Positions 42,473 to 55,940 are shown, counted from the stretch's first letter. The stretch is DNA of 64,000 bases from Lumbricus rubellus (GCA_945859605.1 OX243817.1:22249665-22313664); one strand, 5' to 3'. Program-made: numbers and translations. The notes: generated by a model not told the origin, from the sequence alone.

Positions 42473-45400
42473 AACTGAAGGTCAGCTGAGTGACCTTTGC
42501 TGATGACCGCATAATGGCGGAGGATTATCTGAATGCAGAAAGCATCTGTAACGTTGGTTTATTTCGATTCTGATGAAAATGATTTATTTTTACATGTAAT
42601 GGTTTTACATGTTGAGTTACTGTGCAATGGCTGTAATGTTGCATTGTAGGTTGATTGAACTGGTGTGACATTGCATAGATTAATAATTATATTGCATTGC
42701 ATATTTCACCGATGGACAGTTTTAGTATTGTGTTGTAGACAGTTATACCGACTGTCAATATTGTGTGGCGCTATACCAATTACCCAGCGCTATATAAATG
42801 ATTTCCGACCCAAGGTAGATATTAGAATGACTACGGTCGCTCAATTTTAATTAGCTGTGATGGTAATAATAATGATAGGCCTGTTTTCCTGATAGGCTGA
42901 TGTTGAGATATTGTGAGGCAAGAATTAGATTAGGCCTAGGTTTTGCTGCATATATATGGCATGATTAGTGAATTAATTGGTTTAAGAATAATAATAACAG
43001 ATTCACTCAGTTAAATTCGATGCGGCAGTAGGCCTACATAAGATTTTTAATTAGTCGTGAGCATAGCAGATATATAATAATAAATGATAGAGGCATTAAT
43101 GATGATTAAAATTGGCGCTATATAAAAATTCTAGAGGCCCTTAGTGTCTTATTGTAGCAGCAGAAGAAATATATATATAGTTTGCATTGATTATATTAAG
43201 ACATAAGCCTATATGTTCTGTTTTGCTCAGCTGTTGTGATTGCATAGTACAAGGCGCTATAATTATATAAACATATTTTAAGCCTAGGGTACACGCGATT
43301 ATAATATTAGATTGTAGGCTTATATCCCGAAGGGCGCTATATAAGTAAATTATAGGCTTAAGGTAGGCCTATAGATGATAATAATATACTGTGATTAACG
43401 GCTGATGAGCTCATATAATTTTTAGACGAAGATGTTTATAATAATATAGCAGGCTTGAAGGACTTTAACGTGCATAGGCCTATATATATATATATATATA
43501 TGTTGCTCGTTCAGACATAATAAAAGGAATTAGCCTCTGGATAGACTGAAGTAGATAATATTATATTATTTTGTTTGGCTTATATAGGCCTAATTAAAAT
43601 ATATCGGCCGGAGCCCTACATAACAGCTGTACTGACTCTGGTTGTGTATTAAACCGGTAGGAGGAGGATTATAAATATATAATATCTGCTAATAATAATA
43701 CTGAGGTTTAAGCGTCCATATATACATTGATAGGCTGTGGATAAATTGCTGCATTTTTTTGGAATTATTTAGCCGTGTAAGGTTGTCAATAATTTTGTGG
43801 ACGGTCTGATGATTGAAGTTGAAGGCCTATTGATATTGACGGCTGAGTGTATTGTATATTAATATTGTGGCGGTTTATATTACTAACTGTAGAACTGGTA
43901 GCCTATAATTCCGCAGGATAATTTAATATTAATATTATTATTAATCGGTCTGCAAGGGTTTTAATGCGATGCAGGAATGACCTAAGTTTCAGTTTGTTTA
44001 TATGGACTGGTGTGTATATATATTGTGGTTATGCGACTTTAATGTGTACGCTGTGTACGTATCTATATTTGGACCAGCGTACGTGTCAATGAGTAAAGGC
44101 GACCTCTAGTCAGTTGCACGTGTGACTTAAAATTGTGTCAGCCTTGGCTAAACGCTTGCTGTTCTCACGTCGCCGTGTATCGATACGGCGGAGGGAGGCG
44201 GCGTCGGCGAGAGACGCTCAGACGCTTCAAAGAAGCCGGTGACGTGGGTCAATGATGATTTTCCCACGATAGTGACTTCGTGTGGGTGGTCTCATGGACT
44301 GTGCATTGGATTAATGATAAAGTGACTGAAGGAAAGAAGGATGACCTAGATTCATTATATTCATGCTAAGCTGACGGTGATTAATTTATGTATGGACTAT
44401 ATATGTAGATAGACCAACGTGGCCTATTATAAGTTCTTGCATAGGCAATATGCTATATGTAGCCTATAATTATTATATGTGGTTACGCTGTCTCGTAAAC
44501 GACGTTTACAGCGTAATATTGTACTTGAGCGTAAGTTGCAGTAGGCCTATATTAATTTGACCTAATTAAGCTTATGTTACCGTAAGTGTTCTGTGCAATG
44601 GGCTGATGAGTCTTTTAATGTAAATTAGGCTTTCTGCAACCGATACATGGCACGCATAGAATATAAACTTAGTGTTACAGCCTATTAGGCCTATATTGTG
44701 CAGGGCTGTTTGTACACATTGTTTGTAGGGCTTATAACGTAGGCCTAATATGTCGCTTATTTTATCCTCAGTTACTAAATAGGATTAATGAAGAATATTA
44801 TATTAATATTATATCTAGGCCTATTGTTAAACTGGAGTTATGCGAGCTTTCGATGGTAAATTTGGATAATGGCAGACACAGTTATATTTAGCTACGAGTT
44901 AGGCCTACTTATAGACGGAAGCTGTGTGCTCAGAGAGTTTCTCTGACGTTATAGGCTGAGTTGAAATCTAGACGGGGTCCTGCTCTGATATGATAGCAGT
45001 GTGGCTTCGTTAGATAATAATCTGCCTTTTAGTGATATTAATGAGTACGAGACTCAGATGTCTTGTTATAGCATTGACGTGGCTTGGCTTAAGGTGAAAC
45101 TGTTTGGTTATACCACAGCGATAAACCTATAGGAGTCTAGCAATATGACGTCATGTGTGATATAATATGGTATAATGTGGGCCTAATCGTGTGACTGGTT
45201 AGGCTGCTGTCTGTAAATTATGTCTTGGTTTGCCATAGATCTCTCTCTGCATAACACTGAACGAAAGAAATTTGTGATAGATCTAGTCTATATATTCGCA
45301 TAAGGAGCCATATAAACATAACCTTTGGCGTTATGGATATTGAAATGACAATTTTCGCTGAATTGTAAATCAGTGATGACCGTTTTCACTTAAATTTGCG

Positions 45401-45629
45401 CAGTGACTTTTATTGAGAGTGAACTGGCAATCCGGTTGACTGTCTAATGCTTATTGATTAACGCTGTTCGATTCTGCTGTTATAATTGTGCATTGCATAT
45501 TTTTGATTAATGCAATTAATTTTGAACTTTTAATGTTAAAATCGGAGTAGCCTATAGCCTTACAGAGAATTTCAGGCTCCATTTGTCCAATTAAATAGAG
45601 CCGGAAATTCGGGGGATGGCCGGTGAGAG
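42473..45629. other. Non-coding internal region of the LTR element
   Basis: About 3.2 kb with no ORF above 80 codons on either strand, where pol would normally be. It is AT-rich and carries more than ten TAGGCCTA-like palindromes and several GGCGCTATATAA motifs. A stem AAGGTCA/TGACCTT (42478-42497) directly follows the gag stop. The last 23 bp before the 3' LTR (TTCGGGGGATGG...GGTGAGAG) is purine-rich and may serve as the polypurine tract. Confidence 0.6.
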
Positions 45630-47913
45630 TGTCGCGACTGGGATACCCAGGCGCTACGGATTTGATTTCTGGTTGCCACATATATATTTTGGATCCGTTA
45701 TGGTATTTTCAGGGTCCGATATAAAATATATTATATCAATTTTTGAGCTGCATTCGGTGACCTAGATAATATTGGTGACCTAGATTTTAATGCTGAGATC
45801 GTGCTCGACACGATTTTAAGGCCGTGACGTAAGCGGTCGCCATAGCTACCAGGTTATTGATCGCTTCTTGCATACGCTCAGCGAATGGAGGGTCGGCCGA
45901 AAAGGAGGAAGAGGAGTCGGCCGATATGACAGGCGCAGCGCCTGAGCAGTACAGATACACAGATAGGCAGACGGACGGAGCAATACGCCCTGCTGGCCGC
46001 TGTCATTGAATGCATGTGTGGTATTTTTCCTTCACGCTGTACGAGGTGACCTGGTCTATTTTTAGCACGGTTGACTCAGTGCAACTGGTGCGTACGTGTC
46101 AGAGCAAGAGGAAGAGAGAGAAAGACAGTGAGCTGCAGACAGACGCTTAGAGGGAGATAGGTGGTCGCAGCTGCATAGGAATTCAGCGCGCTTTATCTGA
46201 TCACGCGGTACATGCGTGATCACGGCTCGTGCAGTGCCTTCTGCGCATGCGCCAGCGTCCCCCCTAGGAAGGTGATAATAAGAGAAACGCGCTGCTCGGA
46301 GGCAGATTCACGACGGACTTCGACGAGGATAGACGTGTAACTCTGGAGAGCAAGTTACAAATCAGAGTTTGATTATTTTAGAAAGATAATAGTTTATTTA
46401 AGTCAGCTTGGATTCGTCGTCTGAGTTATTGCGTTGTCGCGCATTTACTTCACGGATTCTGTACGGAAATTCTAAAATGGCAAGGAGCTGATTGCATTAC
46501 GGTTTTCTGTTACGAGCGAATTGTCAGCACTGTGGTTCTGTTTCGCATCTTCGTAAAGGAGTTAAGTCTTTCGTTCTGGTTTTCGATCTTTCTGTCGTTT
46601 GGATCGGAACCGCTCGGGTTTTTCGGAAGTTCTTCTGTCGTCAATATCTTCTGTGCAGTTAGCCTACGGGCGTCAATCTATTATTTAAATATCTTTTCGT
46701 GGATTCCCTGTTCTCGACGTGTCAACTCGGCCTTACCGTCCTGTCAGCGTCGATTGTTGCGGATTCCTCTGAGTCACTTATCGTCGACGCACGCCCTGGA
46801 TTCGACGCTCCATCTGCGCCTTTCCTCGCATAACGTCGGCCTTGTCCTGTGTCTCTAGTAGAAGGTACACTTTTACTTGGGTTTTCAATACAAAACTAAA
46901 TTGATCTTTTGGGCAGAGAAATTAAGATTGGCACCTAAGTACAAAATTGGGGATTCATTTTGTCTGCTCCGATTGAAGTCTGTTTGAATTGTGTTGCATA
47001 TTATTATCAGTTGCTTTAAACTGTAAGCTGTTGATTAACATTGCGAATAATTATTGAATGGTTCTGATAATAATAAGATTCATTGATTAAACCTTCGGAT
47101 TTAATTCTTGCTAGTCTTAGGAAGTGAAAGTATCGAAACTTATATAGCGCCATGGAGCAGAGCAGAACATCAACCCCCTCGCAACCTTCCAGACCACCTT
47201 CTGCATTTGAGATGGGCATATTGCTTGAGGCAATGCAGTCAAACGCCAAGTCTATGCAGGCTTCTATAAAAACTGATTTCCAGGAGGCTATTTCTGTGGT
47301 ACAAAGCAATGTGGAAGAGGCGATTTCCTCAGTCAGAAGTGACGTTCAGGCTACACAGGATGCAATACAGATTAACGCTAGGTATACACAAGATGCTATC
47401 TCCGCGGTAGAAACTAATGTTACAGATTTTATCTTTGTTGTCCAAGCTGATGCTGAAGAGGCCGTTGCCTCAGTACAAAATAACCTTAGGGAAGCGCTGA
47501 CGGAAGTCATGGCGCGTATCGAACGATTAGAATCGCCCATACCGACACATAAACCTGTTGTGAGTTCGAACTCTGGTACCTGTACCACTGCAAGTACTGC
47601 AGACGCGCCTTACCATTCGACCATCGGCCTGGAAGAGAGTTCGGGTGCCAGGCCCAAAGACTTTGCCTTACCGCCCAACCCTGGTATATTGAAGAGGAGC
47701 GAGCGACTGCTGAGTAAAGCCCCGGTTTCATATAAAGAGGTAGGAGCCCGAGAGGCTTGGCCGCCTCAGACCGGTCGGAGTTCGAACCCGGGAGCCACCG
47801 CCTCCCTTCCTCCCTCTATCTCTCTGGACTACGACTCACAACAGTACGCGGTCCCTTCGCGCGTTGGACCGGAAGTGGCGACTCCGGGAGTGTCCGAGGG
47901 GGCGGGCGTTACA
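45630..47913 (+). repeat. 3' LTR (2,284 bp)
   Basis: It is collinear with the 5' LTR at an offset of 7841 bp throughout, and every ORF it contains is identical to its 5' counterpart. Downstream sequence diverges exactly after the CA end, and TATG follows. Confidence 0.9.
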
Positions 47914-47985
47914 TATGTATCTATATACATGCACACACACATATGTTTTATAATGTTTATGAATGTAGAGCTGGTAAACTTATAG
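47152..47985 (+). pseudogene. Gag start carried by the 3' LTR, running into host DNA
   Basis: The first 254 codons are identical to gag. The frame then leaves the LTR and continues 23 codons through flanking DNA to a stop. It is a by-product of the long LTR, but if transcribed from the 3' LTR it would give a truncated Gag with the coiled coil and no capsid or zinc knuckles. Confidence 0.75.
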
Positions 47986-49084
47986 GCATGAATGTAACTT
48001 CCTATGCCTATTATACCATGTTCCCTCGTGTATACGTTTTAAAGGACAGACCGTTAGAAATAAACTAAAGGCACCATTATCGTCGTCATCATCATAATCA
48101 TTATTATTCTTTATAATATTATATGGACTGTATATGTATACGTATACACTATACACCTGAAATTCGAGTTCTTAATTGCTCTCACATTGGATCATTAGAG
48201 CGTATTATTGCGACCTAAATACACACACTCTGCCAACGCAATTCCGACTCTTTCTTCGTCGCTTCTGTATACGCGCCATGTTACTAAACGTTTCCTTTGT
48301 GTCTCCCATTCCATTCAGCATTCTCAAACATGGCGGCGCACACGTCAATTCCGCAGCAAACGCTCTCGCGGGGATTATCGCGAGTCCCGTACGTTTCCGG
48401 TTGGTCGCCGATCGAGGTGGGAGGGGTGAGTTGGCGAGAGGGGGGTCTGTGGGTGTTTTTTGCGCGGGAAAACATTCGACGCACGATTGTTGACATGGCG
48501 AACAGAGCGCGAGAGAGCGAGAAATAGGTTTTTGTCGCCCGGATAATGACCCGATGATGATGATGATGATGATGATGATGATAATATACGTAGCGACGAC
48601 GACGACTGTACAGTGTATACATACAATGAGTACATCGATGCACACAAAGCAGGGTTTCACCGGTCGCCACCGCGAATGTATTCACGACCAGATCCGCAGT
48701 GCTTATATGCGTCTGTGTCCCTCCGCGCGTTCTCATGCCTACTCTATGTATACATGTATCTATGCTACTGTGTAAACGTCCCGTCCTGTCTCCCTCCGCC
48801 ATCACCAGCGGGTCTGTATCTGCCCCGATCGGTGTCTGTATATTTTATATAAGCGAGCGCGGACCTGGGAGACGTACCGCCGCGCGACGACGGGAGCGGT
48901 TATTATTCGATGCGCTGACGACAACCGGGGATCCGTTCGCACGCGGAGGAAACGCGAACGGGACCGGACAATACCGAACAATACCGAACGATACCGAGTG
49001 CAAATTGATCAGGTTAGATCTAATCCGGTTCACGTAGTGCTCCACGACAAAAGACCTTCGCTGTCGTTTGGGGATCGATTCCCG

Positions 49085-49594
<510 letters not shown>

Positions 49595-50109
49595 CGACGG
49601 TGACGGCTGAACCTAAAGCGCCGTCGCGGATACGTTACGCGCGTTACGTACGCACGGTGGAGACACGCAGAGCAGGGAACCAGTATACCATGGTGGAGTC
49701 TTTTACGGAAAACGACATACGAGACGATTTGTCGCATAGAGGGCGCTTTGTGTCTGTTTGCTTGTGGGGGGGGGGGGGAAGAGGGGGTGGGCAGCGGGTC
49801 TAATGTATCGGCCGTCGCGCGGACCTTTTGGAGGCAATAGGTTTAATTAATAGATGTCGGTCCGTGACGGCGATACATCGGTCGACAGGGGGTCTATTGA
49901 GGAGGAGGAAGAGGATGGAAGGTGGTCGATCAATGGTATGCAGGTCTTATAAATCGAAGGAACAGAGAGTAGCGACAGAGACAGAGGCAGTTTTCCATGG
50001 ATGGAGATCGGATTTCGTTCGGGAACGTATAGCCGTCTAAAAGCACGCTTCTAAAGACATGTAGGCAGACACTGAAACAGATAGACCTATGGACGGACAG
50101 CTTTTCGAA

Positions 50110-50110
50110 C

Positions 50111-50178
<68 letters not shown>

Positions 50179-50256
50179 CGACAAAGAGACATAGAGAGAG
50201 AGGGACAGAGAGAGACAGAGAGACAGACAGACAGACAGAAAGAGAGAGCGGATAAA
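50110..50256. repeat. (CAGA)n/(GA)n microsatellite
   Basis: The same repeat family as at 49085 but in opposite orientation. Confidence 0.9.
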
Positions 50257-50299
50257 TGGACAGACAAACAATAGGACAGTGGAAGATACAGACAAACGA

Positions 50300-50437
50300 A
50301 CATCTGAATATCATTGATGGACGAACAGAATGACAAGTAGATGCATGGGCAGGCAGATGGACAGACGGACATCTGAATATCATTGATGGACGAACAGAAT
50401 GACAAGTAGATGCATGGGCAGGCAGATGGACAGACGG
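50300..50437. repeat. Perfect tandem duplication of 69 bp
   Basis: 50300-50368 and 50369-50437 are identical by eye, each starting ACATCTGAATATCATTGATG. Interior CAGA-type words suggest growth from the adjacent microsatellite. Confidence 0.85.
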
Positions 50438-50884
50438 ACGGACAGATTGACAGGCAAGATCGGCACAAGACGAGAGACAGTGATACCTGCACTGACTGAA
50501 ACGATACATGCTAAACATGATCTCCTTTTGTGTAGCCTATACGATACATTATACACACACTTTACAAGTTCCAGGGATTAATGACATGTGCACATGGGAT
50601 TATATGAGGAGTCTTTTTGAGGACATGAGTCGCTCTTGACAGCCATTGAATTGCACACTGCAGGTAATGAAGATGGCCAACATTAGGAAAAGTTAATGAC
50701 CCATAGACAGACTGCAATATACAAGACGAGCAGATTTTTAGAAACTTGATATAATTATGTCTATACAAGTACGTATACAACTATACATATAAGCACTGGC
50801 CGACTGCAAGGCAGAGACAGTGCCCATTAATAAAGGACCTTATTCGGACGGGCTACAGGACAGTTGGCCCCGCAAACTTTTCGA

Positions 50885-51513
50885 ACCTGTCTGTCTCTCT
50901 CTGTGTCTCTGTGTCTCTCTTACTCTGTCTGTCTGTCTCTGTCTGTCTGTCTCTCTCTGTCTCTGTGTGTGTGTGTGTGTCTCTGTGTCTCTCTTACTCT
51001 GTCTGTTTTTGTATGTCTGTCTCTGTCTCTCTGTCTGTCTCTCTCTATGTGTCACTGTTGGTCTCTTCCTCTGTCTGTGTGTCTGTCTCTCTGTCTCTCT
51101 ATGTCTGTCTCTCTGTCTGTCTGTCTCTGTGTGTGTCTCTGTGTCTCTCTTACTCTGTCTGTCTCTGTCTGTCTGTGTGTGTGTGTCTCTCTCTCTATCT
51201 TTGTTTTTGTCTCTCTCACTGTCTCTGTCTGTCTGTCGATCTCTCTTCTCTTCTCTGTCTGTCTGTCTCTGTGTTTCTGTGTATCTCTTTCTCTCTCTCT
51301 CTATTTGTCTATCTGTCTGTCTCTATCTGTCTCTTTCTTTCTCTCTTTTTTCTCTTTTTCTCTTTCTCTCTCTCTCTCTATTTGTCTGTCTGTCTGTCTC
51401 TCTCTGTCTCTCTCTGTGTCTCTCTGTCTATCTTTCTGTCTCTGTCTGTCTATTTCTCTCTTTTCTTCTGTCTGTCTGTCTGCCTGTCTGTCTGTCTCTC
51501 TCTCTCTCTCTCG
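50885..51513. repeat. (CTGT)n/(CT)n microsatellite, ~630 bp
   Basis: A third large block of the same composition in this region; long Leu/Ser/Cys/Val ORFs across it are not genes. Confidence 0.95.
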
Positions 51514-51938
51514 CAGATGTTATATATGACATCTGCTGAACTTAATGTTATTTTTTCAATTATTTTGCCTCTCCCATAGACCACGGGGTCGAGTGATATA
51601 AGGGCTGCTATATAAGTGGGCTAAATACATCTATAGCCTTGCAGGGGGCTGAATTTGCCTATTTAATTACGGCGCTAAATGAAATCTGTCCGAGTGATCG
51701 TCCTGAGCACCCCGTTGTCAATGGTCACAAGGGCATGAAGTACCTCTTTTGTGTACATGAAGTACCTCTTTTGTGTACGTCGCCATATCAAGTACCTTTG
51801 AGGTATACGTGTCATAATTCGTACACACGCGGTTCACACAATCTCGCACAATGGAAGGAGTGAAACTCTGAAAGCGATGTCACGCTAATTACCAGTATAG
51901 CATATACACGGATTTATCGCCTGCAGGGAGTGTGTTAC

Positions 51939-52279
51939 ACACGCACACGCATGCGCACACACATATATACACATACACAGACACACAAACATACATATAT
52001 ATATACACAGGTATACGTATACGAACCAATGCATGCACGCTCATATGTGCAAATGCACGCATGTGCTCGCACGTATATACATACACACACAGAGACACAC
52101 ACACACATAATTTATATATATATATAGGCTACATGTATATATATATATATATATATACAGTATAGGCGATTAGGCTATTATATCCATAAACATCTTTCTC
52201 TCAACTCTCTCACTTTCTGTCTCTCTCACTATCTCTCTATATCTTTCTATCTCTCTGTGTCTCTGTCTCTGTGTCTGTC

Positions 52280-52311
<32 letters not shown>

Positions 52312-52370
52312 GTCCCATGTATGTCTCTCTGCATATATATCTCTTTATATATGTGTGTGTGTTCGTGCGC

Positions 52371-52411
<41 letters not shown>
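51939..52411. repeat. AC, AT and CT microsatellites
   Basis: ACAC/ATAC units, (TA)n runs around 52110-52155 and 52373-52410, and CT/CTGT units between them. Confidence 0.85.
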
Positions 52412-52415
<4 letters not shown>

Positions 52416-53007
52416 TGGGAGTCTCGGAGATTATAGACGCACGGGGAATACACCCACCCCACTAAATCGCGTCGCTCAATCGCTTGCGCTACCTCCGCTC
52501 CACCAGACACTATTGTTGGGCATTTAACCCCCCTCCCTCCACCCATTATATACCGTAGAAAGACCTGCTACTACAGCCTTGCGTGTATTCGATGCGTCTT
52601 TATACGATGATCGTCTGCAGCGGTTATATACTGCAATGACGACATGCATGTATTCAATTGTCTCCGTTTGTTTGCGTGAGTCGTGTCACCCCTTCGATCG
52701 TCAATAGACGACGCCTGCTGCGTTGCTAAGTCGTGCATAACCCGCGGATTATAGGGGTCAGAGGTGGCAAGGTGAATGACTTAATCCGTCGTCCGTATTT
52801 TATGCACACATAGTGTAATCGGGATGGGAAGGGGGGTTGTGGGAGGGGGGGTTGTGGGAGGGGGTTGTGGGAGGGATGGGAAAGAGATTCAAGGTTACTC
52901 CCTGAGTGGTCAGATCTTGGGGATTTTTATACAGAGGATCTATTGGTAGCGGGCGAGTGCTGGTGGGGTAGGGGTTTGGCTCCTATAGTTATTGCTATAG
53001 ATTATGT

Positions 53008-53332
53008 CAAGGGCGGATACAGAAACTTTGGACGGGGGTGGGCCAAAAATTCTTGGTTGGTCTTGGGTCTGGGAAAATTTTTTGTCTTTCCAGGTCTGGA
53101 AAAAAAATTTGGTATCCGCCCAAAAAGTTGATGACCTTTTTTTTCTTTTTAGTCATCATGCCATTTCCAAATGGGGGGCCGCAATGCATGGGTATATCTT
53201 AGTAGGGGGGGGGGCCAAATTTTACAATACATTGTTCCACGGCATGTTCAATCCAAATGGGGGGGAGCACGATACATGGGAATTCTAAATGGGGGGCCAT
53301 GGCCGGATAAGCCCCCCCTTGATCCGCCCCTG
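53008..53332. mobile_element. hAT-type MITE, 325 bp, with perfect 8 bp duplication
   Basis: The left end is CAAGGGCGGATACAG and the right end TTGATCCGCCCCTG. The flanks are GATTATGT (53000-53007) and GATTATGT (53333-53340). It is homologous to the copy at 12982-13207. Non-coding, with G-rich runs. Confidence 0.85.
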
Positions 53333-53739
53333 GATTATGTGTTCTGCAGTTATGTTTATAGAGTTGTTTCGTATACTTATGGTGCCAGCCTGTATTTTTG
53401 TACATGAATTTCTGTGATTCGGATAAGCGCGTTGCATGTGAGAATATATGCACAATTAATCTTACAGCCATTGCAAGTCTTCCCTTTTGTCCTTCAGTCA
53501 ATTAATCAATCAATCAATCAATCTATAATCACTTGGAATTTATATCTACATGCAGCGCCCTTCAAAGACTCTTCTCTTGCAATGAGCGTGTATATATTCA
53601 CGACATTATACGAAGTTGCTATTCAGAAAATATATGAATATATATATATATATATATCTAACAAATACAGAGTCTATTCGACTATAATATATATATACAT
53701 ATATATTGAAATATGCCACAATTTGATAATTTGATTCGG

Positions 53740-53784
<45 letters not shown>

Positions 53785-53800
53785 ATATATATATATAGTG

Positions 53801-54000
53801 NNNNNNNNNNNNNNNNNNNNNNNNNNNNNNNNNNNNNNNNNNNNNNNNNNNNNNNNNNNNNNNNNNNNNNNNNNNNNNNNNNNNNNNNNNNNNNNNNNNN
53901 NNNNNNNNNNNNNNNNNNNNNNNNNNNNNNNNNNNNNNNNNNNNNNNNNNNNNNNNNNNNNNNNNNNNNNNNNNNNNNNNNNNNNNNNNNNNNNNNNNNN
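53801..54000. other. Assembly gap (200 N)
   Basis: Exactly 200 N, flanked on the left by a (TA)n run that probably broke the assembly. The round length suggests a placeholder, so the true distance is unknown. Confidence 0.98.
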
Positions 54001-54030
54001 TTTTTAAGAGTGACTTTCTATTCCATGCTC

Positions 54031-54537
54031 TATCACCTGGACCTGGTGCCGTCAGCTTCTGCAGCTCTGGCGATATCCCTGATGTATCCTCTCCAGTTGA
54101 TCCTCTCCCTAGTCGCCTCTCTTAGCTCCTCCAGTCTCATGCCAGACTTTTCCTGTACCTCATCCAACCATTTCTTCCTTGGCCTTCCACATCTTCTCCT
54201 TCCCTCACCGCATGCCGTCATCAGCTCCTTTTCCAAACCATTAGATCTCATCACATGGCCGAAGTAGCTCAGTTTCTTCCAAGTTGCTGTTTATTTCAAT
54301 TTTCTTGGCAGAAGATAAGGGGTGGTTTGCCATTGCCTTCCCCCTGTTTGCCATCCGTGCCCGTTCGTTCACCCTTCCATACGGAAAGGTTACTAACAGG
54401 TCGCACCACGAGAAGGGGGGCACGGTGGACTTTGATTCGCCAGCCCAGGTCGGTTCCGAGTCTACGCTCCAATTGGAGTCGTCGGTCGGGTCTCCTCCCC
54501 GCTTTACTCAATTTAATGAGTGACTGACAAACCTTTG
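54031..54537 (-). mobile_element. Internally deleted RTE derivative
   Basis: Left part (54031-54294) matches the 3' end of the LINE at 22151-22413, including the coding end GRRRCGRPRKKWLDEV. Right part (54434-54537) matches its 5' end. Between them lie about 139 bp absent from the full-length copy. It keeps both termini and lacks all enzymes, so it looks like a non-autonomous follower of the RTE. Confidence 0.8.
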
Positions 54538-54574
54538 CTCTATACACGACCAATTTATGAATATAGATTCACTT

Positions 54575-54780
54575 GAACACTGCTCACTCATTCACTCACT
54601 CAGTCACTCATTCACTCACTCACTCACGCACTCACTCATTCATTCACTCACTCACTCAATTACTCATTCATTCATTCATTCATTCACTCACTCACTCATT
54701 CACTCACTCACTCATTCACTCATTCACTCACTCACTCACTCTCGCTCACTCACTCACTCGTTCACTCACTCACTCACTCA
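54575..54780. repeat. (CACT)n/(CATT)n microsatellite
   Basis: About 200 bp of TCACTCAC and TCATTCAT units; His/Ser/Leu-repeat ORFs are artefacts. Confidence 0.9.
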
Positions 54781-55940
54781 TACGTTACCATAGCATTACA
54801 TTGGCTTACTGATTGCATGCAGCCAAATATGTACAACTCTTGGCATTTGTGTCGTAGAAGGCATTGCACCAAGACATCAAGAAACCATTCGCAGCGAGAA
54901 TGAGTCCGATCGAGATTAAGATATACTAAGGCACATGTTGTCTTTCAATCTCTATGCATTTCTTTGTCTTGTGGCAAATGTGTAGTTGTTCTACACCCTA
55001 TTCTCTTTCTGTCTCCATCATCTTCCTCATTTTATTCTATAACCTATTTCCACGTTTAGCCTACCTCTTCCTTCCTTCACCGCGAAAAACCTTTAGCTTC
55101 TGCAATGCCTTCATTTCCTCGTCAATTCCTTCTTCATTACCGCCATCATATACTTCCTCCTCCTCCTCATCCTCTTCCTGTCTCGCTAATCCTCTTCCTC
55201 TTCATACTCCTCCTGCTCCTCATGCTCCTCCATCATATTCTTCCTCTTCCTCCTCCTCATCTTCCTCCGCTTTTCCTTTCTCGCTAATCCTCTTCCTCCT
55301 CCATCTCCTCCTCCTCCTCCTCCTCCTCGTCGTCGTCCTCCTTCTCTTCTACATGCTCGTCCACCATTTCCTCTCCGGCAATATAACTCTATGCACTGGA
55401 CAAATAATTTTCCCGCAAACGTTCTCGAGCATCCTTCAGACGTCCTCTGCGCAGCTGCCGCTTTCACCGCATCCTCCGCTCCTGCCACTGCCACTACTGC
55501 CATCGCCACTGCCACTGCCACTGCCACTGCCACCGCCACCGCTCTATAGCAGACGATGCACTTTGTTTCCACAAACCGGTCGCCGCTAAAACCCCGAAAA
55601 CCCACCAGAAATCCGCTAGAAGTATAATAGTGTACGACTATTATATTATAAGCCTCCCTCGTCATCGCTCAGTCATTCGCTTCCTTAGTCTTTATTCATG
55701 ACGTTGCAAGCGAAGAAAACATACATCTATAATATATATATATATATAATATGTATATAAAATACTATATATATACATATATATTAAAGTGTGCATATAT
55801 CTATATATCTGTAGGCTATATCCATATATATTATGTATAGTATAGATTTATCTATATAATATGTATATATATATATATCTATATATAATATACAAACCTA
55901 TGTAGCCTATGTATATAAATGTGTATATATATATATTATA
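54781..55940. other. Low-complexity intergenic DNA
   Basis: CTC/CTT-rich blocks (55110-55370), a CCACTG-type repeat (55486-55545) and AT microsatellites (55725-55940). No gene is supported. Confidence 0.6.

Larger units (their letters stand above)
37789..47913 (+). mobile_element. Gag-only LTR retrotransposon, 10,125 bp, Ty3/Gypsy-like Gag
   Basis: Two direct repeats of 2,284 bp (37789-40072 and 45630-47913) begin TGTCGCGACTGGG and end GGGCGTTACA. The host tetramer TATG is on both sides (37785-37788 and 47914-47917). The offset between repeats is a constant 7841 bp and the ORFs they contain are identical, so insertion looks recent. The internal part is 5,557 bp. The only large gene is gag (39311-42472). 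No protease, reverse transcriptase, RNase H or integrase is present on either strand, so the element must borrow enzymes from an autonomous relative. Gag starts inside the 5' LTR, which is rare. Confidence 0.9.

Noticed and set aside
42470..42497. Stop-codon readthrough or frameshift signal after gag (TAG plus stem-loop)
   Set aside because: A second in-frame TGA follows within two codons and no downstream frame encodes pol, so there is nothing to express.
37789..47913. Segmental tandem duplication instead of an LTR element
   Set aside because: The repeats end exactly at TG and CA, are bordered by TATG on both sides, and enclose a Gag gene, which fits retrotransposition better.
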